Shown here piece after piece: positions 1 to 5,899 of a stretch of 23,619 nucleotides of DNA (the stretch's first letter is position 1; the number at the start of each line of letters is the position of its first letter). Origin of the DNA: JBOHBN01 sp050698355 (GTDB taxonomy: Bacteria; Actinomycetota; Actinomycetes; Streptosporangiales; WHST01). The stretch is taken from positions 1 through 23,619 of the forward strand of contig JBOHBN010000114.1 of assembly GCA_050698355.1 (NCBI GenBank). Reading direction: 5' to 3'. The translations under genes and the position numbers were made by a program. Under the pieces are notes generated by a model. It was given only the letters and a program-made list of their open reading frames with translations, was not told where the DNA came from and made no database searches.

Positions 1-76
1 TGCAGTAGGGCCCGGAGAGGAACCGCGTGAGGTCCAGTACCCGGAAGCCGTCGAGCGGAAGGACCATGGGCATCAT
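1..76 (-). CDS. CaiB/BaiF family (class III) CoA-transferase, N-terminal fragment cut by window edge
   Basis: Reading the minus strand from the ATG at 76 gives 25 codons that run off the window. They include LDGFRVLDLTRFLSGPYC, the conserved N-terminus of class III CoA-transferases (formyl-CoA transferase, CaiB, BaiF and relatives), where a leading Leu-x-Gly-x-Arg-Val-Leu-Asp-Leu-Thr precedes the Gly-Pro-x-Cys turn. These enzymes move CoA between carboxylic acids in catabolism. Three in-frame ATGs (76, 73, 67) compete as start and none has a clear Shine-Dalgarno sequence. The gene diverges from an IclR-type regulator, a common arrangement for a regulated catabolic gene. The family call is good for so short a stretch; the substrate cannot be told. 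Confidence 0.75.
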   Translation of the reverse strand, partial: MMPMVLPLDGFRVLDLTRFLSGPYC

Positions 77-112
77 CCTGTATTGCGGGATACCTGTTCG
101 TCATGCAGGATG
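74..112. promoter_or_regulatory. Overlapping divergent promoters with a 7-bp inverted repeat
   Basis: CATCCTG (74-80) and CAGGATG (106-112) are inverted copies separated by 25 bp. Each can serve as an outward-facing -10 (CAGGAT). Rightward: TTGCGG (83-88), 17 bp, CAGGAT (106-111), leading to the IclR gene. Leftward: TGACGA (103-98), 17 bp, CAGGAT (80-75), leading to the CoA-transferase. The leftward -10 ends 7 bp before the ATG at 67, which would suit a leaderless transcript. The same repeats could instead be an IclR operator. This is read by eye only. Confidence 0.35.
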
Positions 113-145
113 GCGGCAGTTTAGAGTTGCCTGGTGGGGGTGTCA

Positions 146-952
146 ATGCCAGCGTCAACGGGCCCGGACCCGCCAGCGGAGCACGTCGAACCGCCCCGGC
201 GGACCGGCGTGCAGGCCATCGACCGCGCCGTCCTGCTGTTGCGGTGCTTCACCGGCGAGCACACGGAGCTGGGCATCTCCCAGCTCGGCCAGCTCACCGG
301 CCTGTCGACGAGCACCACCCACCGGCTACTCGTCGCCCTGCAGGCGGGTGGCCTGGTGCAGCAGGGCGACAACCGGCGGTACCGGCTCGGGCCGCTCGTC
401 CTGCGACTGGCCCATGCCCTGCACTCGCGACTCGACCTGCGTACCGCCGCGCTCCCCACGATGCGACAGGTACGCGACGAGACCGGCGAGACCGTCGGCC
501 TGCACGTCCTGCTACCCGACCTGACCCGCGCGGTCGTCGACCAGGTCGAGAGCATGCAGCCGTTGCGTCGCACGTACACCCAGCTCGGCGAGCCGATCCC
601 GCTGAACCACGGAGCACCGGGCAAGGTGCTGCTCGCATACCTCTCGCAGGAGCAGGTCGAGGAGGCGCTCGCTCGACCGCTCACCGCGGCGACACCGACG
701 ACGCCGGTCGACGCCGAGGTGCTGCGCACCCAGCTCGCCGCCATCAGGGAGCGCGGCTACGCCCTGTCGTTCGCCGAGCGCGTGCCGGCGATCCACACCG
801 CGGCGGCCGCCGTCCGCGACCACGGCGGCCATGCCACGGCCGCGCTCTCCATCACGGGCCCGGAGGCGCGGATGCCCGAGGAGCGGCTGCACGTGTTCGG
901 ACGGCGTGCCATCCGGGCGGCCGACCAGATCGCGGAGCTACTCGGCGAGTGA
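146..952 (+). CDS. IclR family transcriptional regulator
   Basis: A 268-residue DNA-binding regulator of the usual IclR length. Residues about 22-83 form the N-terminal winged helix-turn-helix (VQAIDRAVLLLRCF, then an LTGLSTSTTHRLL recognition helix and a wing ending RYRLG). Residues about 95-265 are the effector-binding domain, with the family-typical LNHGAPGKVLLAYL and RGYALSFAE stretches. I chose the ATG at 146 because GGTGGGGG (133-140) lies 5 bp upstream; a GTG at 134 would add only four residues. It diverges from the CoA-transferase gene at 1-76, which it probably controls together with itself. Its TGA abuts the stop of the convergent tag gene with no spacer. The effector is unknown. 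Confidence 0.9.
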   Translation: MPASTGPDPPAEHVEPPRRTGVQAIDRAVLLLRCFTGEHTELGISQLGQLTGLSTSTTHRLLVALQAGGLVQQGDNRRYRLGPLVLRLAHALHSRLDLRTAALPTMRQVRDETGETVGLHVLLPDLTRAVVDQVESMQPLRRTYTQLGEPIPLNHGAPGKVLLAYLSQEQVEEALARPLTAATPTTPVDAEVLRTQLAAIRERGYALSFAERVPAIHTAAAAVRDHGGHATAALSITGPEARMPEERLHVFGRRAIRAADQIAELLGE

Positions 953-1528
953 TCACTTCGCCGGGCGGAACGCACAGCCGGCGAGGTGGTCGTCGACCAG
1001 TCCGGCGGCCTGCATGAGCGCGTAGGACGTGGTGGGCCCCACGAACCTGAACCCGAGGCCGCGCAGCCGCTTGGCGAGCGCGGTCGACTCCGGCGTGGTC
1101 GCGGGCACGTCCGCGGTCGTGCGCGGCGCCGCACGCGAACCGTCCGGCGCGTACGACCAGATCAGTGCGGCGAGCCCGTCTGGTACCGCAAGCGTGGCCC
1201 GGGCGTTCGCGATCGCCTCCTCGATCTTCGCCCGGTTGCGCACGATGCCCGCGTCGGCCAGCAACCGTTCGACGTCGCCTCGGCCGTACCCGGCGACCTT
1301 CGCCGGGTCGAAACCGGCGAACGCGGCGCGAAACGCGGTCCGCTTGCGCAAGATGGTGAGCCAGGACAGCCCGGACTGGAACGCCTCCAACGTCAGCCGC
1401 TCGTACAGGCCGGCGTCGTCGCGGATGGGGCGCCCCCACTCCGCGTCGTGGTAGGCCTCGTAGTCAGGAGCCGAGACCGCCCATGGGCACCGGGGCCGGC
1501 CGTCCGTACCGGGTACGGGGCCGGTCAC
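953..1528 (-). CDS. tag: DNA-3-methyladenine glycosylase I
   Basis: A 191-residue base-excision repair enzyme that removes 3-methyladenine from alkylated DNA. The sequence has the Tag hallmarks: CPWAVSAPDYEAYHDAEWG near the start, LTLEAFQSGLSWLTILRKR and FVGPTTSYALMQAAGLVDDH. The zinc ligands known from E. coli Tag (C4, H17, H175, C179) match C14, H27, H181 and C185 in identity and spacing. The start is the GTG at 1528, overlapping the upstream TGA by four bases (GTGA), so it is probably translationally coupled to the DivIVA-domain gene. Confidence in the function is high. Confidence 0.95.
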   Translation of the reverse strand: MTGPVPGTDGRPRCPWAVSAPDYEAYHDAEWGRPIRDDAGLYERLTLEAFQSGLSWLTILRKRTAFRAAFAGFDPAKVAGYGRGDVERLLADAGIVRNRAKIEEAIANARATLAVPDGLAALIWSYAPDGSRAAPRTTADVPATTPESTALAKRLRGLGFRFVGPTTSYALMQAAGLVDDHLAGCAFRPAK

Positions 1529-1881
1529 TCGCCGCCCTCGTCGCGCTCTCCCCAGTCGGTCGACGGGGTGCGCTCGCGGTGACCTCGGGTGGGAGCGGCG
1601 CGGGCGAGTTCGCCCTCGAGCGCGTGGATGCGGCGGTCCCGCTCGCTCATCTCACCGGCAAGCCGGTCGAGCACCTCGTCGACGTCGCGCATCCGGTAGC
1701 CGCGGAACGCCAGCGGGAAGCGGAGCCGGTCCAGATCGCGCGGCTCCACCTGGCGGCCCGCCGGTAGCCGTACAGGCGGCCGGTCCGGCTCCTGCTCGCC
1801 GAGTGCACCGCCCCGCCCGGTCGCGACCACGGCGACCACCCCGAGCACCGCGGCCAGCACGAGAACGAGAACGACCACCAC
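1525..1881 (-). CDS. Small membrane-anchored DivIVA-domain protein
   Basis: A 118-residue protein. Residues 1-20 are a hydrophobic Val/Leu/Ala segment that looks like a membrane anchor. Residues about 49-90 (LDRLRFPLAFRGYRMRDVDEVLDRL and on) match the short DivIVA-domain repeat of actinobacterial proteins, with a charged helix after it and a polar tail. DivIVA proteins bind curved membrane and organise polar growth or septation; this protein has the motif without the long coiled coil. The start is the GTG at 1881, because an in-frame stop lies a few codons upstream; no strong RBS is visible. It overlaps tag by four bases. The family is fairly clear, the role unknown. Confidence 0.75.
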   Translation of the reverse strand: MVVVLVLVLAAVLGVVAVVATGRGGALGEQEPDRPPVRLPAGRQVEPRDLDRLRFPLAFRGYRMRDVDEVLDRLAGEMSERDRRIHALEGELARAAPTRGHRERTPSTDWGERDEGGE

Positions 1882-1950
1882 GATGGCATCGTGTCACGGG
1901 GCGGGCCGGTACCGGGCGCGACCCCGCCTGCCTGCGGAAACGCGGCGCGA

Positions 1951-2364
1951 CTACTCGGCGGGTGCGAGGCGCAGCGCCACCGAGTTGATGCACAAGCGCT
2001 GGTCGGTGGGGGTCTCGTACCCCTCACCCTCGAAGACGTGCCCAAGGTGTGAGCCGCACCGCTGGCAACGCGCCTCGGTGCGCCGCTGCCCCAGTGAGTC
2101 GTCCGGTACGAGCTCGACAGCGTCGTTCTCCGTGGGCTGGTAGAAGGACGGCCAGCCGCAGTGCGACTCGAACTTCGTCTCGGAGGTGAACAGCTCGGCG
2201 CCGCACGCCCGGCACTCGTACACACCAACGGTCTTCTCGTCGACGTACTCGCCCGTGAACGGCCGCTCGGTGGCCGCCTCCCTGAGCACGCTGTACTCCT
2301 CCGGAGTCAGCTGACCGCGCCAGTCCTGCTCGCTCTTCTCGACCTGGTATGCCACGCCACCCAC
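1951..2364 (-). CDS. msrB: Peptide-methionine (R)-S-oxide reductase
   Basis: A 137-residue MsrB that reduces the R-epimer of methionine sulfoxide in proteins, repairing oxidative damage in the cytosol. Zinc ligands are two CxxC pairs (C51/C54 and C100/C103). The catalytic Cys is C125 in RLCINS; C69 in the SHCGWPSFYQP motif lies in the active-site region. The domain is complete with almost no extensions. The start is GTG at 2364, with a second in-frame GTG at 2355 preceded by GGGTGG; I cannot decide between them. It lies 14 bp downstream of the PfpI gene in a leftward run of stress-related genes. Confidence 0.95.
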   Translation of the reverse strand: MGGVAYQVEKSEQDWRGQLTPEEYSVLREAATERPFTGEYVDEKTVGVYECRACGAELFTSETKFESHCGWPSFYQPTENDAVELVPDDSLGQRRTEARCQRCGSHLGHVFEGEGYETPTDQRLCINSVALRLAPAE

Positions 2365-2378
2365 ACTACGACGCTGGG

Positions 2379-2891
2379 CTACGAGCCGAGACGGCGCAGG
2401 AGGGCCGCGTTGAACGCCGGCAGGTCGGCGGGCGTGCGGGACGTGATCAGGCTGCCGTCCTCGACGACCTCCTCGTCCACCCAGTCCGCGCCCGCGTTGA
2501 CCAGGTCGGTGCGGATGTTGCCGACCGAGGTGACCTTCCTGCCCTTCACCACGTCCGCCTCGGCGAGCACCCAGCCGGCGTGGCAGATCGCCGCGACCGG
2601 CTTGCCCGCGCCGACGGCGTCGCGTACGAGACCGACCAGCCGGTCCTGCGTACGCACGTGGTCGGGCGAGTACCCGCCGGGTATCACGACCGCGTCGAAG
2701 TCGGCGACGTTCGCCGCCTCCGGCCCCGCGTCGACGGTGTAGCTCTCCTTGCCCTTCTTGCCCGCGACCTTCTTTCCCTGCTCGAGCCCGAGCACGACGG
2801 CATCGTGCCCTGCACCGGTCACCGCGTCGTACGGCTCCCGGAACTCGGAGTCCTCGAAGTTGTCGTCGAGTAGAAATGCGATCTTTGCCAT
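2379..2891 (-). CDS. DJ-1/PfpI family protein (general stress protein 18 type)
   Basis: A 170-residue protein of the class I glutamine amidotransferase-like fold, DJ-1/PfpI branch, full length. The nucleophile elbow AAICHAGW places Cys103 and His104, and the acidic NFEDSEF stretch near the N-terminus supplies the conserved Glu. PfpI relatives have been described as intracellular proteases or as protein deglycase/glyoxalase enzymes; the true substrate is debated. The ATG at 2891 has GGGAAGG about 8 bp upstream. It sits between a dienelactone hydrolase-family gene and msrB, consistent with a role in stress or carbonyl damage. Confidence 0.9.
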   Translation of the reverse strand: MAKIAFLLDDNFEDSEFREPYDAVTGAGHDAVVLGLEQGKKVAGKKGKESYTVDAGPEAANVADFDAVVIPGGYSPDHVRTQDRLVGLVRDAVGAGKPVAAICHAGWVLAEADVVKGRKVTSVGNIRTDLVNAGADWVDEEVVEDGSLITSRTPADLPAFNAALLRRLGS

Positions 2892-2921
2892 GCTTGCAGC
2901 CTTCCCGTTAGGCGTGACCTG

Positions 2922-3689
2922 CTAAACCGTTGCCGGCTCTCGCTCCATGAAGGCGAGCATCCGCCGCCAACCGTCCGTGCACTCGGCCACGTGGTCGCCA
3001 TGCGTACGGTCGAAGAAACTGTGCGGCGCGCCCGGGTACGTGTGCGTCTCGTACGGCACGCCGGCACGGTCGAGGCCCTGCTCGAACGCGGCGACGTCGT
3101 CGGCGGGCACGGCCGGATCGGCGCCGCCGAACAGGCCGAGCACCGGCACCTGGGACCGTTCCACGGTGTCGAGCGGTGAGGTGACGCCCTGGAACCTGTC
3201 GGTGCGCATCACGCCGTAGAAGCCGACCACGCCGGCGTACCTGTCGTCCACCGCCTGACCGAACGACAGCGCGCCGCCGAGACAGAAGCCCACGGTGAAC
3301 ACCCGTGTCGCTCCCTGCTGGCGCAACCGATCGGCGGCGCTCGCCGCGTCAGCGGCGACCTGGGAGCTCTCGATCTGCTCGACGTGCGGCATGAACTCGA
3401 AGTCGGCGTCGCGGAGCTCGGTGCCGGCCGTACGGCCGAAGTAGTCGAAGGCGATCGCGCGGTGGCCCGCCGTGGCGAACCGCTCGGCCAGCCGGTCGTA
3501 GAAGCCGAACAGGCCACGTACGTCCGGGAAGATCACCACGCCGGTGTCGTCGGGAGCCTCCGGCGATGCGGTGTACGCGGCGAACGTCGCGCCGTCGGAC
3601 GAGCTGAGCACGATCCGTTCACCGGTCGCCTGCTGGCGCGGCGTCTCCTCCGGAAGCTCGGGCGGGATCGCCTCGGGCGAGAAGCACAT
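2922..3689 (-). CDS. Dienelactone hydrolase family protein
   Basis: A 255-residue alpha/beta hydrolase. The elbow GFCLGG gives nucleophile Cys136 rather than Ser, as in true dienelactone hydrolases; Asp191 (GGADPAVP) and His223 (APHSFFD) complete the triad. VVIFPDVRGLFGFY is the usual oxyanion-side strand. Classical enzymes open dienelactones in chloroaromatic breakdown, but most genomic members have unknown ester substrates, and nothing nearby is aromatic catabolism. The start is the ATG at 3689, with a strong GGAGGT (3701-3696) six bases upstream; an ATG at 3710 lies upstream of this RBS and is rejected. The PfpI gene follows after 30 bp. Confidence 0.9.
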   Translation of the reverse strand: MCFSPEAIPPELPEETPRQQATGERIVLSSSDGATFAAYTASPEAPDDTGVVIFPDVRGLFGFYDRLAERFATAGHRAIAFDYFGRTAGTELRDADFEFMPHVEQIESSQVAADAASAADRLRQQGATRVFTVGFCLGGALSFGQAVDDRYAGVVGFYGVMRTDRFQGVTSPLDTVERSQVPVLGLFGGADPAVPADDVAAFEQGLDRAGVPYETHTYPGAPHSFFDRTHGDHVAECTDGWRRMLAFMEREPATV

Positions 3690-3740
3690 GTCACCACCTC
3701 CGCCACCCATCTTGCCCCGCCCACGCCGGGGCGTCGAAAC

Positions 3741-4256
3741 TCAGCGCCAGTCGCCCACCGTGCCGTCGGTCAGCTCGCGCAGGATGTCCGCGTGGCCCGC
3801 GTGCCGGGCGGTCTCCTCGATCATGTGCACGTAGATCCAGCGCAGCGACAGCTGCCCGAGCGCGTGGTGCGGGACGGTGTCGTCAAGCGACCGGCCTGCG
3901 GCGATCTCGCGGGACCGCTCGCACGCCCGCTCGTAGTCGGCGACGACGCTCGCCACGGACTCATCTGGCTGCAGCTGGAACTCGACATCCTCGCTCGACG
4001 GCTCCCCAGGGAACTGGTCCTTCGGCACGCCCGCGAACCGCTGCTGGAACCAGGCAACCTCCACCCACCGCAGGTGCTTGACGAGGCCGCCCAGCGTCGT
4101 CATCGACGGCACGAGCCGGCGCCGCGCCTCGTCCTCGGTCACCCCGGCGACCTTGCGCACCACCTCGGCGCGGTACGCGTCGAGCATGCCCTCGAGCGTG
4201 GCACGCTCGCCCCGGCCAGAGAGCCGGTCGATCGGGTCCAGTTGCCAGTCGGTCAC
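3741..4256 (-). CDS. DinB/DUF664 family protein, possible mycothiol-dependent enzyme
   Basis: A 171-residue four-helix-bundle protein of the DinB superfamily, DUF664 branch. The three metal-binding histidines are visible: H61 in LGGLVKHLRWVE, and H152 and H155 in EETARHAGHADILRE. Family members include bacillithiol- and mycothiol-dependent S-transferases or isomerases, but many have no known function. The GTG at 4256 follows GGAG with a 6-bp gap. A 10-bp perfect palindrome, GTCACGTGAC (4252-4261), covers the start codon. mshB elsewhere in the window shows the host makes mycothiol, so a thiol-transfer role is plausible but inferred. Confidence 0.85.
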   Translation of the reverse strand: MTDWQLDPIDRLSGRGERATLEGMLDAYRAEVVRKVAGVTEDEARRRLVPSMTTLGGLVKHLRWVEVAWFQQRFAGVPKDQFPGEPSSEDVEFQLQPDESVASVVADYERACERSREIAAGRSLDDTVPHHALGQLSLRWIYVHMIEETARHAGHADILRELTDGTVGDWR

Positions 4257-4269
4257 GTGACGCTCCTTC

Positions 4270-5112
4270 TCAGTCCGCTACGCCGTGCTCGCGCAGGATG
4301 TCGTTCAGCTGCAGCTTGTCGTGCGAGCCGCCCTCGGGCAACCGCTTGAGCACGAGCAGGCACGGCATGCCGAACTCGCCGCCCGGGAAGCTCCTCGTAC
4401 GCGACGACGGCACGACGACCGACCACGCCGGCACCTCGCCGCGCGGCAGCTCGTCGCCGGTCTCCGCGTCGTACACGCGCGTCGTCTTGGTGAGCACGCA
4501 GCCCGCGCCCAGCTTGGCGCCCCGGCGTACGCGAGCGCCGTCCACGACGATGCACCGCGACCCGATGAACACCTCGTCCTCGACCACGACCGGGACCGCG
4601 TTCGGCGGCTCGAGCACGCCGCCGATACCGACGCCGCCCGCGAGGTGCACTCCGGCGCCGATCTGCGCGCACGACCCGACGGTCGCCCACGTGTCGACCA
4701 TCGACCCCTCGCCGACGCACCCGCCGATGTTGACGAAGCACGGCATCAGCACGACACCCGGCGCGCAATACGAACCCCAGCGCACGACCGCGCCCGGCAC
4801 CACGCGCACCCCGTCGAACCGTTCCTTCAACGGGATCCGGTCGTGGTAGCGGAAGTCGCCCGCCTGCGACTCGGTCATGCCGAGTACGCGGAAGGACAGC
4901 AGGATCGCCCGCTTGGCTCGCTCGTCGACGACGACCTCGTCGGTGCTCTCGTCGACGAACGCGATCCGCACCCGACCGGCGTCGAGCTGGTCGACCGCGT
5001 CGAGCACCGCCGTACGCACCTCGGTGTCGGCGGCGTCCAGCTCGGTACGGCGCTGCCACAGCTCGTCCAGCGCGGCGGGCAGCGGGCTCTCATACGTTCC
5101 AACGGAACTCAT
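4270..5112 (-). CDS. dapD: 2,3,4,5-tetrahydropyridine-2,6-dicarboxylate N-succinyltransferase (E. coli-type DapD)
   Basis: A 280-residue left-handed beta-helix acyltransferase. In the succinylase branch of lysine/diaminopimelate synthesis it transfers succinyl from succinyl-CoA to tetrahydrodipicolinate. The core is very close to E. coli DapD: VNIGGCVGEGSMVDTW, TVGSCAQIGAGVHLAGGVG and IGGVLEPPNAVPV, with D140 at the catalytic-Asp position. The ATG at 5112 is the first sensible start; the longer open frame upstream overlaps the GntR gene. It lies 17 bp after that gene, so the two are probably cotranscribed. Actinomycetes such as mycobacteria carry a diverged DapD class, so this type and its regulator partner are unusual. 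It could serve a catabolic acylation instead of lysine synthesis. Confidence 0.9.
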   Translation of the reverse strand: MSSVGTYESPLPAALDELWQRRTELDAADTEVRTAVLDAVDQLDAGRVRIAFVDESTDEVVVDERAKRAILLSFRVLGMTESQAGDFRYHDRIPLKERFDGVRVVPGAVVRWGSYCAPGVVLMPCFVNIGGCVGEGSMVDTWATVGSCAQIGAGVHLAGGVGIGGVLEPPNAVPVVVEDEVFIGSRCIVVDGARVRRGAKLGAGCVLTKTTRVYDAETGDELPRGEVPAWSVVVPSSRTRSFPGGEFGMPCLLVLKRLPEGGSHDKLQLNDILREHGVAD

Positions 5113-5129
5113 GCGGCTGACCCTACGGC

Positions 5130-5813
5130 CTAGCGCTCCACCGACTCCTCGAGCAGGCCCGTCATGCGCATCCGGTCCAGGACGGCGCGCTCGGAGCCGT
5201 CGAGGTACGCGCGCAGTTCGGCGGCCGCCTCGGCGCGCCGGCCGGACCGCAGCATCGTGCAGATCTCGGCGTCGCGCGGCAGCCACGGCCGGTGGAACGT
5301 CTCGTCGTCCCCGGCGTCGCCGAACGCCAAGCGGAGCCGCGCGACGATGTTGCGGAAGAACTCGTCGAGCAGCGGGCTGCCGAGCAGCGCCACGATGGTC
5401 TCGTGGAAGCCAAGACTGGCCGTGCCGACCTCCCGCCAGGCGCCGGCGCTCTCGGCCTGCTGCACGGCGTCGATCGCGTCTACCAGCGCGTCCAGGCCGG
5501 CCTGGTCGGCGAGCACGCTCTCCTCGGCGGCCTTGACCTCGAGCGTGCGGCGAGCGATGTAGATGTCGCGGACGTCGGCGGCGGTCAGGGTCTTGACCAC
5601 GGTGCCGCGGTTGAAGACGACCTCGACGAGCCCATCGGCGGCGAGGAGCCGGAACGCCTCGCGCAGGGTCGTACGGGCGACCCCCAGCTCGCCAGCGGCG
5701 GCGACCTCCCGCAGCGGCTGCCCCGGCTCGAGGTCGCCCGCGATGATCCGGTCGCGCAGCTGGTCGGCCACCCGCACCGCGCTGCCGCGCGCATCGCTGG
5801 TCTTGTCGGACAA
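5130..5813 (-). CDS. GntR family regulator, FadR subfamily (FCD domain)
   Basis: A 227-residue repressor-type regulator of normal FadR length. Residues about 12-75 are the GntR winged helix (VADQLRDRIIAGDLEPGQPLRE, then GVARTTLREAFRLLAADGLVE). Residues about 84-212 are the FCD ligand domain. H137 of the FCD metal site is present, but the usual C-terminal His appears as Asp205 (YLDGSE), so metal binding is uncertain. I chose the TTG at 5813 because GGGAG lies about 5 bp upstream and upstream codons have no homology. The start codon is inside one of two matching palindromic operators, suggesting autoregulation. It probably controls dapD and the divergent M24 operon. Confidence 0.88.
   Translation of the reverse strand: MSDKTSDARGSAVRVADQLRDRIIAGDLEPGQPLREVAAAGELGVARTTLREAFRLLAADGLVEVVFNRGTVVKTLTAADVRDIYIARRTLEVKAAEESVLADQAGLDALVDAIDAVQQAESAGAWREVGTASLGFHETIVALLGSPLLDEFFRNIVARLRLAFGDAGDDETFHRPWLPRDAEICTMLRSGRRAEAAAELRAYLDGSERAVLDRMRMTGLLEESVER
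5803..5813. promoter_or_regulatory. Putative GntR/FadR operator 1, on the regulator start codon
   Basis: TTGTCGGACAA is a perfect 5-bp inverted repeat around one central base and fits the FadR-subfamily consensus TNGTNNNACNA. It covers the TTG start codon of the GntR gene, so binding there would block its transcription by roadblock. The centre is 55 bp from that of operator 2. The assignment is by motif only. Confidence 0.6.
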
Positions 5814-5841
5814 AACAACTCCCGTGGTGGGAAATGATCCC

Positions 5842-5871
5842 TTGACCCGCTCCGAGATTGTAGTACAAAAT
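5842..5871 (+). promoter_or_regulatory. Putative promoter of the M24 operon
   Basis: TTGACC (5842-5847), an 18-bp spacer and CAAAAT (5866-5871) make a reasonable sigma70-type promoter. Transcription would start about 20 bp before the strong AGGAGG at 5891. The -10 overlaps operator 2. On the other strand TACAAT (5862-5857) is a good -10 for the GntR gene, without a clear -35. Confidence 0.45.
5858..5868. promoter_or_regulatory. Putative GntR/FadR operator 2, between the divergent promoters
   Basis: TTGTAGTACAA is again a perfect arm palindrome matching TNGTNNNACNA. It overlaps the candidate -10 boxes of both divergent promoters (CAAAAT rightward, TACAAT leftward), so one bound dimer could repress both the GntR-dapD and the M24-aminotransferase-M20 transcripts. 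Confidence 0.65.
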
Positions 5872-5899
5872 TCGGAAGTAGCACCGTTCAAGGAGGTCA

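Noticed and set aside
2922..3689. Aromatic catabolism cluster around the dienelactone hydrolase-family gene
   Set aside because: No ring-cleavage, muconate or maleylacetate genes are nearby; the neighbours are repair and stress genes.
3690..3710. Upstream ATG at 3710 for the dienelactone hydrolase-family gene
   Set aside because: It would translate through the strong GGAGGT that precedes the ATG at 3689 and adds only a Gly-rich leader.
4252..4261. GTCACGTGAC perfect palindrome at the DinB-family start codon
   Set aside because: Ten base pairs of this composition are expected by chance several times in such DNA and there is no second copy nearby; kept only as a note.
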